This document shows, piece after piece, positions 35,510-47,182 of a stretch of 64,000 bases of DNA. The notes beneath the pieces were generated by a model. The model did not search any database. It was given only the letters and a program-made list of their open reading frames with translations, and was not told the DNA's origin. This stretch comes from Metallyticus violacea (taxonomy: Eukaryota; Arthropoda; Insecta; Mantodea; Metallyticidae), in NCBI GenBank assembly GCA_030762175.1, contig CM060833.1:163209501-163273500 (forward strand), in the 5' to 3' direction. The position numbers and the translations under genes are program-made. Positions within the stretch are counted from its first letter, which is position 1. Each line of letters begins with the position of its first letter.

Positions 35510-36260
35510 TGACAGCATCCAGTATCTTCATGGGGAAATCTGAAACCGCTGCCTACAAGGCTCGCTTGAGACTTTCAGTACAGGGATGCCTTTTTTTTAA
35601 TGTCACTCTCAAGCACTGACCTCAGCTTATAGTCCAATAAGCTGAGATTGGGGCTGCTGAAAGGCGAGTCTTGAGTAGCAATAAAAGTGGGAGCATTCAG
35701 TCTCGGTGAGCTGATGCTGAACTCAGGTACGATTTCCAGTGTCTATTCTTAAACAAAGCGGCGTTAAGTGCTTTCACCATAAGTTCAGGGAGATGGCTAC
35801 TGTCTCCTCTTTTGGTAAAAATGCAGCTTAGTGACACAGACGTAGCTCAGGTCACACCAAAGCATTCACTGAATCCTCAAAACATCTAAAGAGCTTTGGA
35901 AGGTCAAAGCACATGCCCATCATTTTTGCAATTGAACTCTCTGTGACAATGAACATAAAAAGCATTCATCCGTCTTTATTGTTATCGCAACGTTCAAGAA
36001 AGTGCTTGCTTCTTCGTGCTTGAGATTGAGAATGTCTACCGCTCCGGCGACAATCCTTCAGTTCAAAATCTCGGGTAAATCTAAGGATTAATGCTCCTGG
36101 GGTTATTTATCTACTGGCCTGACATGTTTGCTTAGGCCGAGTACAAGCTGCCAGCTCACTGCTGTGAACACTGTATCGATCCTCACAAATGATTTGGATG
36201 GTCATCCAAAATCCATTTTCACTGAAACTATGGACAATGCGGTGCCAACCCTATGGAGGG
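35510..36260 (-). mobile_element. Tc1-like transposase relic
   Basis: Near 35600-35670 (minus) the reading DSPFSSPNLSLLDYKLRSV is followed, after frame changes, by pieces equivalent to KRHPCTESLKRAL and FPMKILDAVSDE. This is the C-terminal motif of Tc1-like transposases (SPDLNPLDY...VLE...SLK..L.....P), including the third acidic region. Upstream (35700-36260) only short disconnected pieces are interpretable, such as YVCVTKL in the QQD region. Heavily mutated, no intact frame. A 9 bp-stem inverted repeat (ctcagctta/taagctgag, 35628-35654) lies inside. Confidence 0.55.
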
Positions 36261-38639
36261 TAATCATACAACACGGTTCTTATAACTTTCCACAATTAAA
36301 CAATTAACTAAGTGCTCTTCAACTCATCATTGATCACGGTAAGAGAAATAACGAGCGGTTTATCTGATACACCCGCTTAAAATTCTATGACAGTATTTGT
36401 GGCTAGGCTATAAACTTTTGAAAGGAATAAGATGGGATTCGTTTTTCTTTTGCCTATGAACATTTTGTCTTAGACTGTTGCTGCCAACTTTCATTCGCTT
36501 GATAAAACGAGTGTACAGTCGTTATCACTTTATTTTCCTCAGGCGCAACTTGGAGGAAAGCTCGCTGAAGCGTGTAAGCATCAGTACAAGACCTGCGTTT
36601 GACAGTTACAAGTTCTTACATCTGACGACCCTGTCCTCTTGCAAAAGAAACATTCCATTATTTAACTGCCACGTTCACTCCAGAGGAAATTTCTCATGAA
36701 TTTATCAACCCTAACGTAAATACTTTTGTCAAACTATTTCTCAAGATTTCATCTCCTTTCACTTTATAACCGTTCACAAAGTGTAGCACAAATATTTGGA
36801 TTCGGTGAGATACACAACGTTTGAAATCCACTGATGGAAAGTTTTCAGTTTCCTGTGCCCCCTTTGTTCTTTGTTCGTCCCTGTTAGCCTGATGGTGGAA
36901 AGGAACGTTTCTCGCTTCAGAGATATCAAAGGTAGGTTTCGAAACTACAGTGATAAACATTAAATTGACAACAAGAGATTAATGGTGGACCGAACTTGAT
37001 TATTCTTGAACAGATGTCTTGTTCTCTATGCATTTATTTCGAATTGGGCAATGTATGTCGTATCCTCATTCCGATGGGTAAGCCTAGTTTGTATACACAA
37101 TATACAAATTAAATTAAAATCTGTAACATTCCCTCCTGACACCTTGTTACCTATATCGGAACGTGTATTTCCAAAGTATATCTTTTATTAGTCAGTTTTA
37201 TAAATAATAATTTTACAGGTTATATTCTATGATTATATAAAACAAATAAAAGACAACTAAATAAACAAATAACAAAATTACTGGGAACCCCTACAAATAA
37301 TAACTGATATCCAGCTAATTACGTAAGCTAAGATTATTTGTCCGTCGGTAACACCAGCACTTTTCTCGCACTATCTAAGGAAATTGTAACTGGTACTTAT
37401 TACTATTTTAGTTTAAATTTCTATATGAACTATTCTTTAATTTATTTTAAAACTATATTTCTCCTTATATTTGATAGTTTATATTTGTAATATGGGTATA
37501 TAAACTGATCGTTTAAACTACACCTGCTTGATTCTCTTAGAAGATTCAAGCTTTCGCTTTAAATGTATTTCTACTCTACACTTCTACTACCCCATCTCGT
37601 CTTTTTCTTCTGCTTCCTCTTCTCCATCGCTGTTTTCCTCTCTAATTTCTTCTACCCCCTGTCAGTTTGTATACACTAGAAGAACTCGGTTGGCACACAA
37701 GTCCCAATGAGACTGGGGTTCTGTAATATCGCCTACCGAATGCCACCAGGATGTTATTAAACGAAGTCCAAGCTGTGATGTCCGTCGACTGACTTACAAC
37801 TTGGTGATGTTCTTCTGTTTAATGCGGTGCTACAATTTCCCAATTCAATCTCGATAGCTAAGGCGAGAAGGGATGTTATATTGGGATAATAGGCGTCACT
37901 TCGGGGAATCGAGCTAGGTCGACTCCTCCAGGAAAGACGAGGTGTTTCCTAATACTGAATAACTCAACCAACTCTGTTAAAAGTATAAATATTTATTAAA
38001 GTGTTTTTTTATACAGTTGGATGTGGATCCTGCAAGCACCAAGGCTTCTCTCCTGTCTCTGAATAAATTCAGGGACATTTTACACAATTGTAATACCTAA
38101 GGAGAGGTAATAAACATCTAGTCTAGCCATAAGAGTTATTGTTAAACACTTCCCTCCACCATGAGGTCAACAGTTACCAGGTCCTGACATCATAAGTTCT
38201 AAGAGGTTCATGATTTGGATTTGTTAAGCTTAAAACTAAACAATACTTCATCAGCACAATAATTCTGTCTATCTATAACATGCACACATAGACATACTGT
38301 TTTAAGAAAGTGGAAAATAGGGTTGCTTTTTGTTTATGCAAGTGTTTCTCTGAGGACTATTCAGGTCAAGTCACCTCTGGATGGCAAGGCAAGATACCCT
38401 TAATATTTATTACGTCTACGTCTAACTATGTTTGGGTTTATACAGTATGTTTCACTAACTAGGATATACAGCTTGCAATACATACAATACAATATCATGT
38501 TCTCATAACGTCACGATTCCTTATAACACCACACTTTCGTTACATAGTCGACTCTTCATTACAGTTCAAAATTCCACTAACATAGGCAATTGATCTTGCT
38601 CATTTGTGTTTATCGCACCAACCGTGCAGTAGCATTTCT
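36261..38639. other. Gene-free stretch
   Basis: No recognised family. Short frames at 36478-36699 (plus), 36694-36960 (minus), 37006-37191 and 37528-37710 (plus) have no domain signature; the last is in a pyrimidine-rich tract. I see nothing else. Confidence 0.45.
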
Positions 38640-38666
38640 GTAGAAAGTCTATGTTAGACTTTCTAC
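38640..38666. other. Perfect 12 bp-stem hairpin
   Basis: gtagaaagtcta-tgt-tagactttctac: a perfect inverted repeat with a 3-base loop, just upstream of the DUF4817-type relic. Confidence 0.6.
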
Positions 38667-38689
38667 TGTGTATTTGTGCATTGCGGAGT

Positions 38690-39065
38690 ACACCCAGAAT
38701 GAAATATACCCTAGAACAAAGAATATTTATTTATGATTTTAAGTGCAACAGAAATGATATAAGTATTATAGGAGAGCAATCTATGCTAACTTTTCATTGG
38801 AAAGTACAATTCTCATATTGGTGAGCAAAGTTCGAACACGAAGTGACGAGAAACCGAGACCAAAACGTCGGATTTTAACAGAGAAGTTTGGTGAAATAGA
38901 CTATCGATTAGAAACTTCTTCTCGAAAATATTTGACACTATTGGTTCAGCAAGTTTGTGTATACGTCGGCGGTGCGTACAAAGCCACTAAGCTACTGCAT
39001 CTTCATCCATATAAAATTTCTGCTGTATTTCTCTAGAGGCGCTAAAACAAAATATCTGGGAGGAG
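38690..39065 (+). mobile_element. IS630/DUF4817-type transposase relic, N-terminal part
   Basis: Plus-strand reading across frames: YTLEQRIFIYDF at about 38710, then, in one open stretch (38820-39036), VRTRSDEKPRPKRRILTEKF, ARLETS-like DYRLETSSRKYLTLL and KATKLLHLHPYKISAVF. This follows the N-terminal helix-turn-helix domain of DUF4817 transposases (KKP..RR.LTEE....ARLETSPRKSL...KATKLLKL.PYK). The catalytic domain is missing. Frameshifts and stops make it a pseudogene. Confidence 0.7.
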
Positions 39066-39655
39066 TTTACAAATTAGGTTCACCAAGGTTTTTGGATCTT
39101 TCCTCGGGTGAGCAGCTTTGTGTGTGGCTTCACTTTGTTGTGAAGAGCGAACTTTAGTCACTACTTTGTGAAGATGGATAAGCGGAAATTGCCTCTTCAA
39201 TTTTAGTACAGTATTAACAAATTCTTCAGACTTAACTTTTTCACGGCGAGGCTGAGGGCAGGTTTTGTGATGCAGCCCCATGATTTTCTTTTGTTCTTAG
39301 GCTCGAAGAGGCGAATGCACGTTTTGTCTCGTTGCAATGCTGGAAAGAAATCGTCACCTTCAGCCTCGCCACGATCTGAACAGATAGCTGTTTTCCTTAT
39401 TGTTAGGAACTTAAGTTTCGAGGTGTCTTGTGCTATTTGATGCTTTGTTTGTGCAAGGCAGTCTTTCTCTCGGACAAGAAAGTGTGGATCTGGAAGTTAT
39501 AAGGGATGGAGGCATAAGTGACATATTTTTCATTTTGAGGGGGAATGCCATCTGGCTGTAGTTTCATAATGCGACAAAATGTCCCATTAAAGGCTAAGTG
39601 CATGTATGTCTCTCAGCGGAGCTCTACATTCATTTTGATTTCATTTCATAGGCTT
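39066..39655. other. Unresolved stretch, moderately GC-rich
   Basis: Less AT-rich than its surroundings and open in pieces on the minus strand (39042-39281 and a frame near 39500-39640 reading IMKLQPDGIPPQN). I do not recognise the protein. It may be another decayed transposon or an old exon. Confidence 0.25.
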
Positions 39656-39929
39656 TTTTTAATATGTTTAGCGCCCGTTTTAACTATTGAAACATCACAG
39701 GCGATGGGCACTGATAATACATGAGATGAAATGATAAACTGTCAAAGGAATTTTTTTTTAAAGGAAGGAAGCGTTCCAGGCCTATGTTTAGGGTACTTCC
39801 CGGGCATTTGCCACTTATGAGGACTGAGGAAAACCTGAAAAAAAAAACCCTCAGCCAGGGATGACGGTTCTGGTGGGAATCGAACCCCAACCCTTCCGCT
39901 CACGAGTCCGCGCTACCGTGGCAGTTTCA
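39656..39929 (-). repeat. SINE-B copy, minus strand
   Basis: Plus-strand order: aatatgtttagcgcccg, tcacaggcgatgggcactg, aaggaaggaagcgttcc, gggcatttgccacttatg, agggatgacggttctgg, aatcgaaccccaaccc, ctcacgagtccgcg. A small deletion removes the aggtcgttaagg block of the head. Confidence 0.85.
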
Positions 39930-40374
39930 CAGGCTTCGAACCACCATTTCAATGATCTAACTGGTAGATAATAAATTGTGTTGGCACCGGTAACAGAGAT
40001 ATCGAGTTGAACGGCGAATTGTTTGTTTGTTATTCGCCGATCGTCCTGAATGAGAATGTTGACATTTCATGTTTATAAGCGTGACCATAGCACGAGATCA
40101 CCAGGAGAGTGGATTATCTTGAGACTGCCCCGATTTTCTGATGACGGTGACTGTCTTTTTTATTTCAACCGCCGGTATATCTCCAAACACATTTCTTAAA
40201 CCTTGCCGATCGCGCAATTTTTAATTGTTTATTACTTATTGAACGCCCCTCATATATATGCAGTTAAATGTTAATAAAAATATTTTCCCAATATATAAAC
40301 TGGTTTTGCCGACTAGAAGTCAGTGCGTAATGGTTCGCTATTTATTATAAATAAATAGCAATTAATATTCTACT
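39930..40374. other. No recognisable feature
   Basis: No gene or repeat family recognised. Confidence 0.4.
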
Positions 40375-40557
40375 AACCTTAATAGTATATGCTCAAAGTA
40401 CCTGCCCTCCGCTGTGAGACATGCCTGAATTCTTTTGAAACTCTCGTCGCATTTCATCATCCCCAATTTGTAAACTCCATCCAGATATTTTGTTTTAGCG
40501 CCTCTACAGAAATACAGCAGAAATTTTATATAGATGAAGATGCAGTAGCTTAGTGGT
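40375..40557 (-). mobile_element. IS630/DUF4817-type transposase relic, C-terminal part
   Basis: The minus strand reads KCDESFKRIQACLTAEGRYFEHIL, the typical C-terminus of DUF4817-family transposases (CL.AEG.HF.HLL). Its 5' part (about 40475-40557) is nearly identical to 38985-39075 (plus), including kisavfl-type coding DNA and the gaggcgctaaaacaaaa words. The two relics are therefore the same family in opposite orientation, and this one is a deletion product joining the N-domain to the C-terminus. Confidence 0.7.
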
Positions 40558-40690
40558 TTCATTGTTAGGCCTGGAACAATTTTTTCCTCGTAAATTCGTT
40601 TCCAATTTATCATTAATTTCATCTCATCATTACAGCCCACCGCTTATGATGCCTCGATAATGAAAATGAGCGCAAAACATTATTTAAAAC
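40558..40690 (+). repeat. SINE-B 3' half, plus strand
   Basis: Starts at the ttaggcctggaac block and continues tttatcattaatttcatctc, cccaccgcttatgatgcctc, ending gcaaaacattatttaaaac. The head is absent; it directly abuts the DUF4817-type relic. Confidence 0.75.
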
Positions 40691-41800
40691 ATTTATGTTG
40701 GTTCAAGGTCACAGTAAAAACCTTCAAGAGAGAACAACTCGTGGTTTGAGTAACTCCCATTGCAAGCCCCCTGTAACCGCACGGTCAGGATTTACGGTGC
40801 GCTCTTTCCCTCTCGTTACAAAAAGGAGATTCTTTGGACCACGTTTTACCTGTCCTTCAGAGAGCAGTTTTGATACCATCAAAGTTCAGCTTTGTGACCA
40901 ACTATTTTCAGAGACTTTTGCAGTGGCACTGTGTCTCAGGCGTCGTTTGCATGAGTTCCTTTTCTCAATTTCCTTCCCTAAACTGGTTGAGAAGGATTTA
41001 CTTTGACTGAAATAATTCCTGCCTGGTTGGAAACGTATTTGCATTGACAGCGTGCAGCATGGCGTAGGTCTCTGTCGATAATAATTCGACCACTGTCATG
41101 ACACCGATTTGAGATTTACATCACTTCTGGATAGGCTACGATGACACATATTGGGCCACTTTATTCACATTTTGCCGAATGACACGCCCAAACATGATGG
41201 TACTTATTTGCCTCTCTGTCACTGCCACCCTTTCGGAAATGCTTGAATAAAATTTTAGCACATTCCTCTCCGAGCACCTCAACTAGGCTTTTGGAAAAGT
41301 TAAATAGTAGAATACTATCTTTTCCGCTGAAAAGAAAATATTATAATTATATTATACAGTGTTGTGTATGGTAATATTTTGCTTACGGATAACTACAGTA
41401 TTTAAGAAAAAATTTAGCTAATTAGTGAATTATATTTAGTGCTTAACCGTCATGTTTACATTGAGTTACCCAGGTATCACTTTTTACTGTTAAAATCAAT
41501 TATTTTGAAACTAATATGGTTATGCGTTATTTGCATATTTATAAAGTCCATATACAAAACAAGTTAATTAAATTTACACATGAACGTTCAAAATAAAGAA
41601 TAACGTAAACATCACTGTAACACATCTAACCAAACCCATCCATTGTAATAAATGAAAACATTACAACAGAACAGATCTTATTTGTTTTATAAACGCAGTA
41701 CATATATTATTTAAATTGTATAGCTTGTTTTACTTATATAAATAGAAACAACCCACATACACATATATATTTCACATTGCCCACACATTGCTATACAATA
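40691..41800. other. Unresolved stretch; 40700-41300 is less AT-rich
   Basis: The plus frame 40695-41006 and minus-strand pieces (for example a segment with NQAGIISVKVNPSQPV and another with ILIDR/RDLRHAARC-type words near 41050-41110) suggest a heavily mutated transposase or old gene. No motif is strong enough to name. 41300-41800 is AT-rich with nothing recognisable. Confidence 0.25.
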
Positions 41801-41863
41801 TTCATTGCATGTTGACATTTTATACTTAATGCAATATTATGTTTTTTTTTCCCCCTTTTCCAG

Positions 41864-42062
41864 GCGTTTCGTTATGATTTACATAGAAAATAGTCACCGA
41901 CTGTTTGCAGCCGTTCACAAGCATCTAGTTTGTCCTGAGTCCACGTTTGTTTGGGACCTAAAGTGGAGATTCCTCTATCAGCACGTTACATCAGATTTCA
42001 CAGAGAATTTTATGAGGCAGTTATCTGGAGATAATAGCAGGCATTGCCAATTGCTTTCCTAA
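41864..42062 (+). CDS. Candidate 3' terminal exon of an unidentified gene
   Basis: A long pyrimidine tract (41842-41860) ending in cag gives a textbook acceptor with AG at 41862-41863. From there one frame stays open for 65 codons to TAA at 42060-42062. Composition is less AT-rich than on either side. An AATAAA signal follows at 42114-42119, about 50 bp after the stop. Read in the open frame after one split-codon base, the peptide starts RFVMIYIENSHRLF and includes VCPESTFVWDLKWRF. I do not recognise the family and no upstream exon was found. Alternatives: a chance open frame, or part of an unidentified transposon. Confidence 0.3.
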
Positions 42063-42393
42063 ATCTTAAAAATCATGTGTGATATTGGGTCAAACCTTTT
42101 GTTTATGCTTTATAATAAATGCAATTAAGAAAATAAGATCCACAATGTTATAAAAATACTACAAGATCTCGCAAAGTCCCCCTCTTCAGACTGTGACGAG
42201 CGCAAAAATTTTAATTTGTGTCAACACCTCCCTTTGTGCTGTTGTAATAATCGGGCTTTGGAAGATGTCCAGAAATGGTAACATAACAGTACTGTTTTCT
42301 TCTTCTTTGGGACATTTGAACACATTTAATTGCGTGAATCTAAATATAGATGACAGTCCTCGCCTAAAGAGAAACGTTGCATTTCTGGAGGTA

Positions 42394-43684
42394 TGAGGGT
42401 AGGTCCATAAGTTTCTGGCCTAACCATTTTTAGGGTATTATAAACATAAAAATTATGTTTTACTTTTCATTATAGTTACTCTTTATTGCAATACACTTTT
42501 CACATCTTTGAATTAACATTTGAATCCCTCCCCCCAAAATAGTCTGAAGTCTTGTCTGCAAAATGGGCATAAACAACATCCATCCCTTCTTCGTCACCCA
42601 TAAATTTCCTTCCTCGAAGGTCCTTCTTGAGTTTTGAGAACAGGAAATAGTCTATGGGAGCTAGATATGGACTTTAGAGTAGATGGTCCATGATCTTCTT
42701 GAAGCCACATTTCTTCACAGCTTCCTTTGCAACAAGAGCTGTGTGCACAGGCGCGTTGTCGTGAAGAAGGTGCACAACACCATTCAGCTTTCCTCGCCTT
42801 TTCTCTTTGATGGAAGCACGTAGTCTGTACAGTAGGCCAGTATAGTACTCCCCATTTACTGTGGTGTTCCTCTCCTTGAAGTCAATGAAGAGTATTCCTT
42901 CACAGTGCCAAAAGATTGTGGCAATGATTTTCTTGGTTGACTGAGTGACCTTGGCCTTTACAGGCGGTGCTCCGCCAGGTTCACGCCACTTCACTGATTC
43001 TCTTTTGAACAAGGAATCATAGTATAGGACCACAGTTTCATCTCATGTAACAATGATTTGCAGAGCTTCCCTCTCGTTACCACAGTAGAGCTCCAAAAAT
43101 GCCTGACAACAGATGACTCGTTGGTGCTTTTGGACTGAGGAAAGAAGCCTAAGCACTCATCTTGTACTAACCTTATTCATGTTTAAATGTTCGTTAATAA
43201 TTCGAAGGACTGTTGTTTTCGAAAGGCCCAACCTTGCTGCTATTTCTGTAAATTTGAGCCGCCGGTCTTCCATAATTTCTCCTTCCATAAGAGCGATGTT
43301 TTCAGGAGTGAGCATTTCCAAGGGCCGACCTGCACGCTCTTCGTCTTCAATGATTTCTCGAACCTTCCCATTCGAAAAGGTTTGGCCCATTCTTTTACGC
43401 AGAATATGAAGGAGATGCTTCTCCATATACACCGTCCAATCGCTATATAATTTCATTCCTTCTTTTGTGAAGAACTTAATAACAGCTCCATACTCCGTTT
43501 TGAACATGTCACAATGTTCTACACATAACCTTCTTTATGCAAGTATATCTGAACAACTGAACACATCGGAGCGGAAGTTACAGCGGCAATTCTTTACTTA
43601 ACAGATAAGATATGACACCAGATAAGGGTTTTCTGAAGGCGATAATCCTTATCGGAGAGGCCGGAAACTTATGGACTTACCTCG
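42394..43684 (-). mobile_element. Near full-length mariner, inactivated
   Basis: A 1291 bp element. The left end (tgagggtaggtccataag) and right end (cttatggacttacctcg on the plus strand) are inverted repeats sharing the taggtccataagtttc-ggcct core with small differences. TA precedes the left end (42392-42393). Coding is on the minus strand: 43507-43157 holds the N-terminal helix-turn-helix region (start MFKTEYGAVIKFFTKEG; RPLEMLTPEN; RLGLSKTTVLRIINEHLNMN). After a frame change, the catalytic domain has DETVVLYYD (first Asp), LLHDNAPVH (second Asp, about residue 92 of the 43033-42674 frame) and SPYLAPIDYFLF (third Asp, near 42640). Broken by a TGA immediately before the first catalytic Asp (43043-43045), a stop after DHLL, and a frameshift near 43150. 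Usual mariner transposases are about 345 residues. Confidence 0.9.
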
Positions 43685-44348
43685 TTTATAAGCTTAATTT
43701 ATTTTCAAATTACCAACAAGAGACAAATCCCATGTCATTAATCTTGAACATTTGAGTTACTTGAATAACCTAATGAGCGCGACAAGTATGTGAGTCAGAG
43801 TTGGCAACACTTAGCATCAGGCTTGTATAAAGTCGTTACAATAATATCTCTTTCTTATTGTTGTGTGCTACTTGCCGCTTTGCTACAATACGCCTAACTA
43901 CGTTTAACAAAATATGTGTGTGATATTTGGTGAAGTAAATCTAAATGTATGAATAGGCTACAGATTTTGTGCAGGGGAATGAAACCATTCGTGGTGAGAG
44001 ATCTGTGTTATCACTTCAAGTGAATGGTAGAAACATAATCAATGACAATTTCTTCATGACACGAGTGTTAAGCGGTGATTACAATTCCTTTCTTGAGCTT
44101 CTGTCCTTTTAGCTACATAAGACGTTTCAAAGTTGATGAAATTCTTGATCTTACAGCCTCTGGTAACACAGTAACACAGTAACAATTGCTCAAAAATCCA
44201 TGAATGTGAATACAAATGCCAACATATCATTCATTTTCAATATTATAACATGTTAATTACTTTTGCTAGATTTTTGTCATCGATAATGACAAAGAAAGTT
44301 AAAGGAAACATTTGTATAAAATACATCTGTAATCGATTTTTATTTGAA
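43685..44348. other. No recognisable feature
   Basis: AT-rich non-coding DNA; a short direct repeat of aacacagt occurs near 44164-44180. Confidence 0.4.
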
Positions 44349-44630
44349 TTTTGAATGGTGTTTAATGGGCGCTTTTACTGCTGAAACACCACAGGCGGTG
44401 AACACTGATGATACATGAAATGAAATGATATATTGGGAAAGGATTTTTTTTAAAGGAAGGAAACGTTTTAAGCCTAAGTTTAAAGCACTTCCCCGGCATT
44501 TGCAATATATGAGGACTGAGGAAAACCTGAAGAAAACCTCAGTCAGGGAGGACGGTCCTGATGGGATTCGAACCCTAGATCTCCCGCTCACTAATCCGCG
44601 CCTTAACGACCTCGGTCACCCGTGACGGTT
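44349..44630 (-). repeat. SINE-B copy, minus strand
   Basis: Complete on the plus strand from gaatggtgtttaatgggcg through acaccacaggcggtgaac, aaggaaggaaacg, ccccggcatttgc, gtcagggaggacggtcctg and gattcgaaccctagatctc to gacctcggtcacccgtgac. Confidence 0.9.
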
Positions 44631-44857
44631 TATTTGAAAATGTGTTTATATATAGCAGCTATTTAACTAAACGTTCACGAGCACTAAATAGCAAAAAGTG
44701 TCTACAATCAAATTTACATCGATAGGTGGTGACTGTGCGGACGCAGTTGAGGTCCTTAATATGTTTCCAGATAGAACAACCCGACGATTGTGGAGGATCT
44801 GCCCCCCCCCCCGACTTGTTCGAGCCCCTTAGAAGGTCCTCCGTCACGCTGCTGTAT

Positions 44858-45075
44858 CCCTGGAGGTGTTAGACCCTATAACAGAACAAACGCAATGAAA
44901 TGGGAAAGCGGAAAACTCGTGGAAAGTAAAGATTCGTCCCATCTCAGCTTTAACGTAAATGGCCAGGGGAAACAACGAAAATCCCAAAGATAAGATGACC
45001 GGTCCAACGGGAATTGAACCCGATACCTTCCTTAATATTTACCGCCTAAGACCCCCTGCCTCCAGCTCTCGGTAA
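44858..45075 (-). repeat. Third tRNA-headed SINE family, minus strand
   Basis: The minus strand reads gagagctggaggcaggggg, cttaggcggtaaatatta, ggtatcgggttcaattcccg (B box), gttggaccggtcatcttatc, tcccctggccatttacg, then tttactttccacgagttttc and cgctttcccatttcattgcg. The last block recurs at 565-650 (plus), which supports an interspersed family distinct from SINE-A and SINE-B. A C-run at about 44804-44813 is just outside. Confidence 0.5.
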
Positions 45076-45574
45076 ATACACCAGATAGACGAAGATAAAT
45101 GTTTTATAGTTCATCATCATTGAATTCTATTTACCAAAAGGAATGTCCCGTTGCTATGATAAAAGTCAACCACACTGAGATTAATGCCATTACTGCGGTA
45201 TGCAAGGATGATGATATAATTGCTAAAGCTTAGTAAATACCTCTTATCTATTATCGTAGTTGCCTAAGCTATAACTAATTAAAATTTTTGCGTACCAGCA
45301 TTTCCGTTTGATGGTTTCAGTGTTTTGCATACTGGCTTTACGTTTGCTTCGGAATGTCGTGGTTGGGGTGCATACTTCAGTACTGGGCGCATCACATAAA
45401 AATTCAAATGAGTCAGGCACGGCGTTTCCCAATTTACGATCTAACGCTCTGCAGACATTTTTGTGTGTACAGGGAGGAGATCATTGAGAGAAATACGTTT
45501 TGTGTACCAGTTTTCAGTGTTTCTGTATTAAATTTTTGTCTGTGTTTTTAGATCCTAGTTAAGAAATGAGACTA

Positions 45575-45618
<44 letters not shown>

Positions 45619-45823
45619 TATTATTTACCGAAAAAAACGTTGAATTTAAAAAAAATGTAATAAAACATTAAAATATTGATGTTTTTCTGTTGCACATTAA
45701 AACCTATTTTAATAATGATAGGCTTATTGCTTAAGATGCACCTTCAAATACAATTTTCATTTCTAAACGTCATATCATTAAATTAAGGATTATCCTTAAA
45801 CCTATGGGTACCTAATAATAATG
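45076..45823. other. Gene-free stretch with (ATT)n at 45574-45625
   Basis: The ATT microsatellite at 45574-45616 is followed by a shorter interrupted run. Open frames at 45244-45551 on both strands have no signature. Confidence 0.5.
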
Positions 45824-46086
45824 ATTGATTTATTTATGGACGCTCTTTAACAGCTCAGGTCATCAGCGTCCCATTCAACTCAGGGTGTAAAACGGCCGAC
45901 AAATTTTGCTCAGAGGTCTCTTCTTTCAGGCTTGAGGTTCTTTATTCTGCCGCAAATGTACGACACGGGACCCACGGCTTTACTTCCCTTTACGCCCCGA
46001 AAAAATCCATCGGTCCTGGCCGGGTTCGAGCCCGCGATCTTGGGTTTAGGAGGCAAGTATGGTAACCACTACACCACCAGGATCGA
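45824..46086 (-). repeat. SINE-A copy, minus strand, with small internal deletion
   Basis: Order as in other copies from atttatggacgctctttaac to ctacaccaccaggatcgac. About 30 bp are lost between acttccctt and acgccccgaaaaaatcc (the ccgaaggaagccatacttagg block). The head is intact with B box gggttcgagcccgcg. Confidence 0.9.
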
Positions 46087-46179
46087 CATGGGTACCTAAA
46101 CGTAGCGTAGTCTGTAGAGATTAATGGAGGAGCTCGGAGTCCTTGGAGCCTTAAATCTATCTGGCATTTACCTTCTCAG

Positions 46180-46285
46180 GATAAAGAAAAAGATTCATTC
46201 TTGCCAAGACTGACCTGAATTGTAATCGACCCCAGGACCTCCAGATTTGTAATCGCAAATGCTACCACTAGCCGACGGAGGCGGT
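46180..46285 (-). repeat. Fourth tRNA-headed repeat (single copy seen)
   Basis: The minus strand reads ccgtcggctagtggtagcat (A-box type), gcgattacaaatctggagg, tcctggggtcgattacaattc (B-box type), followed by caggtcagtcttggcaag. The layout is that of a tRNA-derived SINE head with a short body. No second copy was recognised in the window. Confidence 0.4.
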
Positions 46286-46776
46286 CATATTTGTTACAAT
46301 TAACCAAGTTTAAACTTTCCAACTGTAAACCGTGTAGTTTAAAGAATAAAAACCTTAATAACTATATGTGAAACTACAGTTTTAAATACAAAAAACAAAT
46401 AGATAAATCATTTAAGTAATCCTGTGCGGAGAAGAAACAAGAACCCTTGACCAACACGAAGTTGCTCGAATATGTACAAATAAAGAGGCGGATATACAAA
46501 CGTTTAGGTATCTCAAAACAATACCTTCCTTTATATTTAGCTATAACAGAAGTGTGGTAGTTCGTTCCCCCAAGTTGCATTTCAAGGTCATTCATTTAAC
46601 ACAACGATTATCAGATGTTTAAAGAAATAATGTTGTTTCTATTATAGGACATTAGATTATGCATTCCGTCTGAGGCGGTTTGGTCCTGGGATGTTGTTGT
46701 TTTTATCCCCATGTTGAGCCAAATTATAAAATGGTTCGGTATAAAGGCCATGTTGGGCGCTAAAATTTGAGATGGT

Positions 46777-46913
<137 letters not shown>

Positions 46914-47182
46914 TTTAGTAGTGTTTAACGCCCTTTTTTGCTATGAGGCATCACAGGCGGTGAACGCTGATGGTACATGAGATGAATAAATTGGTAAAGG
47001 ATTTTTTTAAGGAAGGAAACGTTCCAGGCGTAATTTTAGGATACCTCCCCGGCATTTGCCATTTATGAGGACTGAGGAAAATCTGGAAAAAACTCAGTCA
47101 GGGAGAACGGTACTGGCGGAATTCAAACCCCAGACCTCCTGCTCACGAGTCCTCATCTGAACGATCTCGGCCACTCGTGGCG
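46914..47182 (-). repeat. SINE-B copy, minus strand
   Basis: From gtagtgtttaacgccc through catcacaggcggtgaacg, aaggaaggaaacgttcc, cccggcatttgccatttatg and cagtcagggagaacgg to aacgatctcggccactcg. It directly abuts the ATT/ACT microsatellite, consistent with a microsatellite growing from the SINE tail. Confidence 0.9.

Noticed and set aside
43113..43450. Plus-strand open frames
   Set aside because: Antisense to the mariner helix-turn-helix region. The same holds for 57684-58070.
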